Below are positions 22,673 to 34,700 of a stretch of 64,000 bases of DNA, piece after piece. The DNA is from Chrysaora quinquecirrha (taxonomy: Eukaryota > Cnidaria > Scyphozoa > Semaeostomeae > Pelagiidae), in assembly GCA_014526335.1 (NCBI GenBank), contig JACTAT010000012.1, positions 963,318 to 1,027,317 of the forward strand. The letters run 5' to 3'. Under the pieces are notes generated by a model that saw only the letters and a list, made by a program, of their open reading frames with translations, ran no database searches and had not been told where the DNA came from. Position numbers and translations under genes: made by a program. The first letter of the stretch is position 1. Each line of letters begins with the position of its first letter.

Positions 22673-22705
22673 CAGAATGAAGAAATTATTTCACTGAAAC
22701 GAAAG

Positions 22706-25700
22706 ATGCTTTTCGATGTAGCGAAACACTGCTCGGAACCTGTTTCTGTAGGAGATTTCAAAGCCAAATGCCTGTCCGTGATAGGACAAAATAACATTCA
22801 ACGACTGAAGAGGGACAGGACCCTTGAGGAGATCTCAGATTCATTGGAGACTGATCCTGATACTGCAAGGGAGCTGATCGAAATTTGCGACCCATCCAAT
22901 TTAAAGGTTTGATATTATCTATCTCATCTTATTGAGTTAAACCGAGTGCCTCCTATATATAAAATAAAATAAAAGGAGGTTTTTAGTAAACTTGCCCCAC
23001 TTCCAACTCACCAGACCACATTCATTTCCAACTCTATCTATCTATCTATCTATCAATAAAATCAGTAAAACCCGCAATGGGTATCACACTGATGAAATAA
23101 AAGAAGTAAATAAATAAATAAATAAATAAATTTTAATCTAATTTTAAATGTCTTCTTAAAGCTACTTTGAATATACTAAACGTTTTCTGGCATTTAAGCT
23201 CAGGTGGAAGCATGTTCCATTCTTTGATTGTTCTTGTATAAAAGGAAAATTTGTAACAGTCTAATCTTGGTTGTAAAGGAATGAAGTTCTTGGAAATTGT
23301 TCCGCTGCTTCTTGTAGCCCTCTCTGTTCTATAACGTATGACGGAAGATTCATATCAATCTCATTGTTAACAATTTTATAGAGCATAATAAGGCGCATAT
23401 ATTTCCACGTGTCTCCAATGTTGGCCAGCGTAAGTCCTCTAGAATTTTGGTCATTGTGCCTGGTTCTCTGCAGTAATTATTTTCCACAAATCTTGCAGCC
23501 TTCTTCTGCACTTTCTCGATTTTGTCTTTCTGGCCCTTTAGATATGGATCCCATGCACATGCTGAATATTCTAAATGTGGACGTACTAGGGTAAAGTATG
23601 CTGCGCATTTTATGTTCTTTGGGCACATCCCGAGATTTCTCCTCAAGAACGCCAATGATCTGTTGCCTTTATTGACTATTTTTGTGACATGTTCCTCCCA
23701 TTTTAATTTACAGTCGATCTCAATTCCCAGATAGGCATGATGGGTTACTTCTTTCAGAATTTCACCATTCAACTTATATTCGAACGCTGAAGTATTTCCC
23801 TTTGGTCCTATTGACATGTGGTAGCATTTAGAAACATTAAACGACATTTTCCATTTCTCTGCCCACTGTCCCAACAAATCAAGGTTCCTTTGAAGGTTTT
23901 CAGCCATAACTGAATCATTCACCTCCTCGTATAACAGGCAGTCGTCAGCAAAAGTCTTAGATGGGAGTCTATTTGCATAGTTATATCATTTATAAAGAGC
24001 AGGAATAGCAAGGGCCCAGTACTGTCCCCTGGGGCACACCTGACTCAACTTTGACAGAACTTGAAGTTTCACCATCAACAACTACTTGCTGTTTTCGGTC
24101 CCATAACCAAGCACTGATCCACCTTCCAATATCAGTTGATCTCTTTATTCCATAATGGTCTAACTTTGACATTAATCTTCCATGTGGAACAGTGTCAAAA
24201 GCCTTACTGAAATCTAAGATCAAAATATCCACATTGCTACCCATGTTTCTTTTCCTTGCTATGTCTTCTAGAGCTGTAATTAACTGTGTTTCACATGACC
24301 TCTTGGAACGAAAACCATGCTGCTCATCTACAATAATTTGTTCTCTATTACAGTGATTCATGATGTGCTTGAATATTATGTGCTCTAGAGTTTTACAACA
24401 GACAGAAGTTAGGGATACTGGTCTATAGTTGGCTGCCACTTGTTTTGACCCCTTTCCCTTGTACTCTCCACACTTTTAGGCTAACTCGCCCCACTTTCAA
24501 AGCCAACTCGCAAAACCGTCAAAGTTTCAGTTTCAGTTTCAGTTTTAATTACCAATCAATATTAAATACAGTTCTACAAATGTATAATACAAGCTTTAAG
24601 TGCTTGTATTATACATTTTGCAAGGATTCAAAGTTTTACGTCTCCGTCATATTCGTAACCCTGGTGACCTTTGGGTAACGTCATCAAATTGGGTGCATCA
24701 AATGGCATGGGGAATCAAGCTCAAATAACAGTAGAAGCAGTGCTTTTGGTTTTGCCTTTCAAAGTAAATCATTGCTGAAACTCTGTAAGATATTTCACTT
24801 TAAGGAATATCAGAAGTCCAAGAGACTGCATCATCCTCCAAGACCAAGGAGTTCAGCAATAACAACTTGCAGTCCTTAGGAAAACAACATTGTCTTCGCC
24901 TTAGACATGAGTTAAAGGTCTGTCTTCAATACCATGTTTGATAGAAAAGCTGTACTGCTTCTAGATTGTCTTCTTGGTCATTCTACAGGCTGGCCAAAAA
25001 GGACCCCCAAGGTAATAATTTGTCTCAAGGAGTAATTTTGTGAAATTTATACCAGATAATATTCAACTCAAGTGTGATATCGAATAAAATATCTTGACGA
25101 TAAGAGCACCCGAGAGCATCCATCTTGGTGCAATTAGGCGTTAAATTTATGAAGTCCAAAAACCTGCTGTATTCATAATATTCCATCATCATTGTAATCG
25201 TGCCCAGATGGTAATCATTGTCCCAGCGCAAAATTGTCAGGGCCATTAATGCATGGCCAGTCAGATTATAGAAGTGTATTGAGGGGATGGAGGACATTTT
25301 GAACATATAATTTGACTGGAAGAATTATTGGACCACCCTGTATTCCTTCAAAAATGCCGACATCCTTCATCTTGGCAGGTGCACCTTAATCAAGCTGGAA
25401 GCTCGTCTTAGAGAAGTTTACAACCAAGTCAAACGCCAGTTAAGGTTTCACCGCGAACAAATGGAAAGAACATGATATGTAGGTAAATCTGTTTTCAGGA
25501 TTATCGTGTCAAGGAGAAGGTTAGGCTTTGGCTTGAGTATTTCAAAACTTGTTGAATTTAGACGGGCTTGGAGAAGTTGCCTAATAGATTCTAATTTCAA
25601 ATGGAAAACGACGTGAATAAAATAAAATTGTGGAGACAATGTCAACAGAATTTTTTATAGTACAGATGAATCATACTCAGAAGAAGAAGAAGCTATGCTC

Positions 25701-28700
25701 TGCCAATATCCTTTCTGTGAAAGGCATCACATGATCTTTGACAAGACTATCTGCTTCGAAGCTTTAGATGATGAATATTGTTTTAGATTTATATGCTGCA
25801 AGTAGCTTAACTATTTGTAAGATGTGGAGGAATGTTTTGGAATTTAGCCATTACTCCTTCATGAATTATGCTAAGCATGAAACAGCTTTCTTATTTCTTA
25901 ATGAAGCCCTGCTTCTTCCTCTTAATTTGTCTTGAAATATTGCTTTGACGATCATTCTTTTCCAATCATTCCAGGTTTTCGCCGTACGAAGTTCATATTC
26001 GACATTTTATCCTGTCCACTGTTTCATGTTATCTAGGAATATTGCTCTTTGTCTACCTTTTTAAAAAGTAAATTTAAATTTAATTCACACTAAAGAATTA
26101 TGATAAAGTAACAATACACTTTGTCTACCTCTCCCATTTTTCCAATGAGCTCAATGATTTTCATCCGTCTCATCTCATTTCGTTAAGTGTCCTAAGATGT
26201 CTTTTGCCTTGTTCTGATACTATTTATAAGCGTACATTGGCTTTTTGCCCTGCTTAATACTTCAGTGTTAGTGACATGCTTAGTCCAGCTAATGCGTAGC
26301 CTTCTTTATAGCAAATACATTTCCGTTGCTTCCAAACGCATTTGCATCGTCCTCCGGCCTAGCTAAACTAGGAGACATTTCGCGTGCGAATAACGCGCCG
26401 AAACGCCGCACACAATGTTGCGCGTTACATTTTACCTAGTTGAGCCACAGCCTTAGACAGGTTTCATGCTTAACACCCGTATAACAAGATGGACCAAATA
26501 TAAAAATTAGAATTAGGTTACAAGCTTTTGATTGATGTAATTATACATTTTGTATTGTAGTGTCCTTTGGAAGCAAAAATTAACATTGAAAGCTGTGATG
26601 TTGCTAAATTACCGAAAGAAATACCTTTGAACACAGTAAGGTAAGAGAAGCTATATTGAAATTATTGCAGTTGACAAAGCGTGTGTAGAATATAAAAGCT
26701 GGCTTATCTACCCTATACGGAATACTGGTATGTGGAATATGTCAAAGATTTAACGTGGGCTTTACTAGCCCTTAAAAATGCTGTCAGCCAAGTTTTCACT
26801 GAGTCCTTAAGGTAATGACCCAAACAACCCTACAGAACGCTCGGCAAACGCCATCAAAGTGAAAAGAACGATGTTCTGCAGGATAATAGAGGTTTCCGCA
26901 AAAGATGGCGGCCGTTTCTGTCAATCCCTTGTTTTTCTTAAGGTTTCTCAAAGGAATTCTGGGAATAATTTCCTTAGCTACAAATTCAACGTCTGCAGCT
27001 ATGTAAAGAACGTAACTAAGGAATTTATTCCCAGAATTCCTTTCGAGAATCCTTAATGAAAACAATAGGCAAAAACGGCGGCCATCTTTTGCGGAAGCGT
27101 CTATAGGCGTGATCTTATTCCTCAAACATTGCTTATGGGTACCTTTACTTATGTTTCTTAGCAAGGGAACGGAAAGCTTTGTTGAATGCATGAGTATTCT
27201 TGAATATGGTACTAATCTGCATTAATTTACTGTGTGTGCAATATTTCAGCTCTTTGCTTTTGCCGTGAACTCTATGCAGAAGAAAGAGCATGGAAATTCG
27301 CCTGAAAAATTACAAATTCTCAATTGATTTTCAAACTTCTGACGGCAATAAAATAAAATAAAAATAAAATAAAAATAAAATAAAAATAAAATAAAAATAA
27401 AATAAAATGAAATTAAAATGAAATTAAAATAAAATTAAAATAAAATTAAAATAAAATTAAAATAAAATTAAAATAAAATAAAAATTAAATTAAAATAAAA
27501 TTAAAATAAAATTAAAATAAAATATAAAATGCTCTAACTCTACGGCTGCAATGATACCCACCTAGAAACCAGAGAGAGTCTGTTAATCGAAGTGATGTGT
27601 TGTTTGTAGCCAAATTTCTTAGTTGCAGTCACATTGTGAGGCGTAATTTACAAAAGCTGAACCCAGCTTGAACCAGTCGAACAAATCAAACAGTGAAAAC
27701 TGCCAAAGTTAGCTTCTCTCCCCTTAGAACAATTGAACGTGTCAACGGGCTTTGAAAAAGCTTTAGAAATACGCAGTTATTACTCATTTACAAATCAGGT
27801 TTATCTGAAATGTTTCTGGAGTCTGTTGTACAGGTTTCTATCATTAATCAAGATTTCTGACCCACAAGATTAATCATCTATATAAAACATCATCATACAT
27901 CGTCAAGCACGTGTTTAACTTGTTAAAGCACAACTTTTTCATGGTGTACACCACTTCTCCATTGAACCTTCAAAATAATTGACAATGTTCGAGAATTTAG
28001 CTGCTGCAGCATAATTAAGAACATGTTGGGTTTTGGTGATGGGTATGGTATTTGGTCGTTTATTCCGCAGGTTTTTGGTAATTTTAGATCATTCTGGGTC
28101 GTTCTGCGTTTACATGCATTAGATTTCTTAGGGTTATTAATTGTTTCTTAGATGTTTATTAAATGTTTTTAGAATTCTGAAGAACCCAATTAAAGGAGTT
28201 AAAACAGTAAATTATGCCTACCATTTGAAAAGGGATGAGCAGGTAAATTAATCTTTACAATAAGATATATTTTTTCTGAACTTTTCAACGAAATATCGTA
28301 TATATGAACATGAAGATGACATTACCTAATATGATTTACAAAGCACACCAGTCGCGGAAACATGATTCTTAAGTAAAAAGACGTAGGACCTAAAACTAAC
28401 CACAACTATCCAAGTGTATGGACAGGGTTTTTTCCTGCAACAATCTAGCAAAGAGGGTAGGTAACCTTGGGTTTCTAGTCGATGACGTCATCACTATTTC
28501 AAACGAGTTTTTCGCGAAATTGGTAGGTTCTATTGAAATACAGTCAAAGACAATTTTACTCAGCGTTTCAAGATCTACATATTGCAGTAATCAGATTTCA
28601 AAAAATGCAACTTTTTCAATTGACTTAATTGGCATAATTAGGAGTTAATTAAGGGTACTTCCGGCGAAAATTTTTGAGGACACATCTTGGATTCGTGTTC

Positions 28701-31700
28701 TCCGACCTTTTTTTAGTAGATTTAAATTTAACAACCCTAGGTTACCCTCTTTGCTAGATTGTTGGGGAAAAAACCCTGTCTAGTAGATGGAAATTTGGTA
28801 CGAAAACAACCCCACATTGTTAAATTTACAAAACTTCCGTAGGTGTGTTTTTCCTTCATCAGGATGAAGACACTAATGAGCCTGACTTAGAAGATGGGAC
28901 TATTCTTTTATCTGTGGTGCTTTTTCATCCAAAAAAGGTCTGCGTCAATTCTTGAACCTTCATATCGTAATGACTGAATTATTATAGTAAACTCAACAAC
29001 ATATTTTCATTGCAAATGATATGATTAAATCTTTTTTGAAGTGTCAGTTATCTAAAGCACTCCTGTTCCTTTGCGAATTTTCGATTCTCCCGTGCCAATT
29101 GATTCTGCCTTTTGTCCACAATATTCGCTCCTGCAAAATCATTTTCTCTATGTTTAAAAGTGTCAATGTCAGCTATTTGATACTTGGTATAACTATCAAA
29201 GTTAACCGTACATTATCCTATTTTAAAGATTCAACGTTAGCCTTTTTAGCAAACCTCCGAAACTCGAAATATCCAGCGAAAGTTTCTAGAACACGAGATT
29301 TGCTAACGTTGGCTTTTCACATCCACGAGAAAAAGCAAAAACATGTTGCGACTTACTTTAAAGCTTTTTTTCGCCTGGCAATCCTAAAAACTATTAGGCA
29401 AGCAAAAATCAAAGCATTTAGGTTTTGCATAGTTAGTAAAGATCACTGTACTGACAAAATATGTGTTCTATTTCAGCGAAAGAAAGAGCAAGGGTATCTT
29501 GTAGTTGCAAGTCAGGTACGAAATTTCAAGTCAATTACCGATTTAAGTAGCAGTTTCATCGCAATGTTTTCTCTCCAGATACATTCTCCTTTCGAGAGAT
29601 TAAGATATAGTAAGAGCATTGGAGGCCTTGTTGTCTGAAAATGAATTTGATTCTACGATTTGTTGTGTGGAAATGGTCAATTGTAAATCACTACTGCTAG
29701 TTTCTCTAAAAGACGTTTTTATGTTTGAAGAATTCAAACATTTTGCAGGGGTTTTCGGCAAACCGGAAGAAATAGACCTAGATAGATAGATACCTAGATA
29801 GATACATAGATACCTAGGAATCAGGAATGTTGTAACAAAAGATCTTGTAACAAAAGATAGGTATTTCTATTCTCTATTTAAGAATTTCTATTCTCTATGT
29901 GCACAATGAAAACAATCGTTTCATTGAATCACTTTCTTCCCTATTGTTCTGCCTCTGTACTCAGCCTCATAAACGAATTTCACGAATAGCTCCCGGTCTG
30001 CTGTACCTAGAAACGCGTTTCTTTTTTTGAACGAAGCCTTTTCTGTCCAAAAAGTGCAAGCCGTATTATCTTAAGTGTTTTTGGTCTTGCAATGTGGTCA
30101 AAATTTCGAATTGCCCTTGATTTTGAAGTGTTTGGTTTCATTGCGGACATATATTGTTAGTTGAACTCAACCAATTGTGTTCCTTTGTTCTACCAAAGTT
30201 GTTTACCACTCAATTAGCCACTTGCGTAAAAGCAATTTGTACATGTATCTCTAAAAGCTGGAACAAAGAATGAAGTCAGGAACGATCGGGAATGAGCGGG
30301 AAACAGTGGTTTTCTACGGAAGGTGCGGGAACGGAGGGCAATAAGTACGAACATGCACGAGGAAACATGTAGATGAAGCGGAAATCAGTGGGAATTATCG
30401 CTAACAGGAGAAAACAAGGATGGTTAGGTGGCTAGGGAACAAAGTCGGATCTGGTAGGAATCGGATGTGTCGAGGAGGTACAGCTGGATTTGGATTCAGT
30501 TGGAATCAGGTTAAAAATGGGAGAACAGGGCCGAAATTTGTGGCAACTCTATTCTGTTCATTGCGACCTCCTAAGCATGATCTCATTCTTCAAACATTGC
30601 TAATGGGTACCTTTAATTAGTAGGCTCGAGTTGTTCTATATACCGCCCTTTTTCATTTTTCACTCAAGAGATAAAAGCGGAAGGTATTCCTTCAACCCGC
30701 AGGCTGATTTTCAAGGGGCCCTCCAAAGTAAAATTGATTAAAATGGAAAAATATATAACATGTAAACAGGATTGCGTTGTCAACAGTCAAAAGGCGACTA
30801 TGTCAACAGGCGACTACTTTTTTAAATGCTTTAAGAGAGGCTGCCGTTTTACACTCAGCTGAGAGAGAGTTCCATTGCTTTGCACCTCTAAATGAGAAAC
30901 ACCTCTGCCCATTTGAGGAACTCCTCTTTGAGAGTCTCAAATCGGTGGAGGTATTCTTCAGGTTGAAAGAAGTGCAAGCTGAGTTTTTTGTAAATAGATC
31001 ACACAAGTACGTCATGTTGTCTTTGAAACTGCTCCCCAGACTCTTATGGTATTATTTTCAAATTCAGTGGAAACGTCCTTTGCTATCTTGTCATGCTATC
31101 CAGGTTCTAATCCCATCAATTGTGATATGTCACTTGTGGTAAAATCTTCTCTGAAATAATGTATTTATAATTTAGATTAAATCAAAGCAATAAATTGTTC
31201 TTATGCATCAAATAATTAATACAATTAATAGATTGTATCAACATTATTTCCCTTTTCAGTATCTCACGGAATTAAGAGATCAAATTATGTGCATTACAGA
31301 TAGAATACTGTTGGGAGATAGGAGCCTCAATCCTGACTTGTCTGATGCGCTAAAATCAAAGGTATGTGCTGATTTTCTCGTACAGAATTTTTTGCGAATT
31401 TCTCTTTGTTCTTATTTAAATTTCACAAGCGATTCTTGATTTTAATCTAATTATGATAAGGAGTATTTAAGAATGCATTAGTTACTTATTTCATTTTTGG
31501 TCAACTGAAATACTGTTCTAAATTTTATTCATCAAAAACGTAATGAAATCATATTTTTCACTGACGATAAAGTACAACAATAACAAAATACTTCACGTTT
31601 GAGACTTGGCCTAACGTTTTTCTGCCTTTATTGTTTTTCTGTTTATAAATTTGAGACATATCTGCCATTTTTGTTTCATTGTCGTTTTCTGTCTTATTCT

Positions 31701-34700
31701 TCTGAAATCAACTGATTCTACTATATTTTGTAGGAAAGAAACAAGTCTGGGTTTTTCTTTATTGATGACGTGTTTTATAACGACACGAGAGATCCTTACA
31801 ACAGAGATTACAGCAAGTATTAAACACAGCTTTTTTATTTTGATGCTAAATTCAATGTCGTTTTTATTAAATCCTTTCAATTATCTGGAAGTTAAAACCG
31901 ACTGTGCCACTGGAGCTTAGATATTGATAGAAAAGTACCATATTTTATCCGTTGTCATGCTATAAAACCATTAAAACTTTGAACAGCCAAATAACTTGCT
32001 CAAGGAGAGGCTCGAACTCTCGACCTTCGCGTTTCTTTGTCAATACTGACTTATAAGTACGACGCGCTAACCGACTGTGCCACTGGAGCTTAGATATTGA
32101 TAGAAAAGTACCATATTTTATCCGTTGTCGTGCAATAAAACCATTGAAACTTTGAACAGACAAATAACTTGCTCCAGGACTGGCTCGAACTCTCAACCTT
32201 CGCATTTCTTTGTCAATACTGACTTATAAGTACGACGCGCTATCCGACTGTGCCACTGGAGCTTAGATATTGATGGAAAGGTACCATATTTTATCTGTTG
32301 TCGTGCTATAAAACCATTGAAACTTTGAACAGACAAATAACTTGCTCCAGGAGAGGCTCGAACTCTCGACCTTCGCATCTCTACTCTAACTGTTGCACTA
32401 TCTGGTGCATATTTTATACGGAGAAAATTAATATTCTTGTGACAAAAACTGCTATAGGTTTATTTTGCGGTTTGGTCCCGGTAAAACAATCTTGGTGCTT
32501 CAATTTGTCACTTTGCCGTGGATCAACCCATGCAAGACATATAATTACTCTGGTGGCGACAAGTAGTAAATTTTACTTATTTTTTAATCGACTGGTTAAA
32601 TATTCGTATGAAAAGAATCATAGTTGTACAGGTTTATGAAATTTTGCAGTTGTTTTGTTACAATATTCCCGCAAAACTTCAAGAAACGTGAGATTACCTT
32701 GTTTCTCTTATTTTATCTTGCTAGCATACATGAGATAATTAAGTATCCATTATTGTGTTTGTTGCAGGATCATCATTGATTGGGCAAAAGAAAACTCTAG
32801 TGCTTCTGGTCTTGGAAGCTTTAAAAGCAAAAAGATGGAGGATACAAAGTTTGATGAGCTGAGAATCCGTCTTGGTTATCCATATTACTATTGTCATCAG
32901 GGAAATTGTGAGCATATCATGATTTTCAACGATATGAGGTTAAGTATTTTAAAATTATCAGCATTCATTTTTATTTCTTATGAGGATGAAATTTAAAGAG
33001 AAGGCCAATTTATAAATGAAATTTCAGAGGCTATTGTTCACAGTGACGTCATTGTTTCGCTTAACCTCGGTTTTGTCATAACTTTCACTTGACATTGGAA
33101 AATGGACTCTGTGCTCGTCTTCTGTGTACAGATCATGTCCTTCTTGTTCTTCATAAAACACTTAAGAATTCCAATTCAATTAAATTTTGCAAGAATATAT
33201 GTAAGAAAATGATTTGTGGCATTTCGTGAGGTCCTTTATTTATAAAAGATATTTTGAAGGTTAGTTATTGTAAGAGTGCTCTTCTCTGCTAATGGGTGAT
33301 TTTGAACAGCAAACAAGGAATCTTTATTTGTTTACGCAGGTCAGGGGTTCTGACAGCTATACTGCTAATGTGGACCTGCAGCTTGTGCTCCAAGACTGAT
33401 ATTCTAGAACGAATACCCTAAGTATTCATTTATCGACCTCGGAAGGATGGACAGCTGAGTTGACTGTAGGCTTTTGGGAATCTGTCCCGACAAGATTCGA
33501 ACCCACGACCTCACGATGGTGAGATGGACGCCTGGACCACTCGGCCACACCATCTCTTTTCATTGCCATCTCTTTGTCATCCAGCAATTTAAGTAAAAAT
33601 AACATGAAATATTTTCACAGACTGTTGCATAACGATGACCCACCGAAGCTTTCTGCCTATCCATACAAAATATTCAAGAGCAAGCCAAACAGGACCAAAT
33701 GTTCTGTGTGTGATCTTTACACTGCCAAGTGAGTAGCCTTTCATTTATACTGAAATAAACTTTCTCCTGATTACTGATGTTTTTTTACTGATGCTGAAGT
33801 AAGCTACATTGCAAATTTGCAAACTCTACAGCAGAACTGGAGCGAAGTTATGCTGTTGCATCACCTTTATTGTACTGAAAGGTTTAGTCTGTTTGGTGCT
33901 TCTTATGTAAGGATTAGGCTTGGGTCTTGTAGTATATTTTTCAGCCATGTTTATCGCAGGATCGCCAAGCATAGGGGCAGCTATGGAGGCTACCAACCAG
34001 CAGTGGCGTGACAAGCTGAATGATAATGAGGATGAACAGTAAATGTTTATAACTGTTGTTCAGGACTATTCAAACTCAAGGAATCACCTTTTTAATTTGA
34101 TATAGCCCCCCGTCTCAAATTAGCGTCTCTCTCGAATAAGTCCTTTCGCAAAATTCTCCTGAATTGAGAACCTATCATACCCTACATTACTAATGTGAAA
34201 ACATGCAAATTCGGTTTCCCAGTATTTTTGCCAATTGTTCCGTTATACATGCAAAAGCTTTTTTCCTGGCTTTCGTTCGAACCCTATCCTGCGAAGGCTT
34301 AAGCTTTTTTTTTTTTATATATATAATTCAACACAATATCCTAGGATACATGGTCTACATTAACAACAGAACAATACAAAAAATAAAATTTAAGCTTAAT
34401 AAGCTACTACAATAATTCTAAAACATACAAGAAATTAATTTGAAATTAAACTTGCAATTAAGCATCTCTTTTTTTATCCAAATAGCCTCGAGAAGCTGGT
34501 GCGAAAATGCATGTGACCCGAACTTTTGCAAGTCTCTGGGAAGCAAACGACGACTAACCTCCCCGGAATCCAACTCAAGTTCAGGTCACATGCATTTTCT
34601 CACCAGCTTCTCAAGGATAAATTGCCGACAAACGTAAATGAATGGCATTGGTAACAAAATTCACTGAATGATCTAAATAAAGCTAATATGGTACTAAATG

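Larger units (their letters stand above)
31994..32410 (-). repeat. Tandem array of a ~173-bp unit carrying a tRNA-Ile(UAU)-like gene
   Basis: 'ACTTGCTC(C/A)AGG' recurs at 31,994, 32,168 and 32,340. Units share the tRNA-like part and a spacer ('TTAGATATTGAT...GAACAGACAAATA'). It lies in SNAPC3 intron 6, antisense to the host gene. Confidence 0.85.

Noticed and set aside
25025..25306. 93-codon minus ORF in SNAPC3 intron 1
   Set aside because: Lies wholly between mariner-like TIRs and shows no transposase or host motif.
27245..27300. Missing SNAPC3 exon after TTTCAG at 27,245
   Set aside because: Each phase meets a stop or gives sequence unlike the family, and no donor follows.
29021..29638. 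205-codon plus-strand ORF
   Set aside because: Covers SNAPC3 intron and the 13-codon exon 4; only that exon part is supported by splice sites and family similarity.
33455..33557. Functional tRNA-Leu/Ser gene
   Set aside because: A and B boxes are good but acceptor ends do not pair and a non-tRNA body follows, so SINE is the better call.
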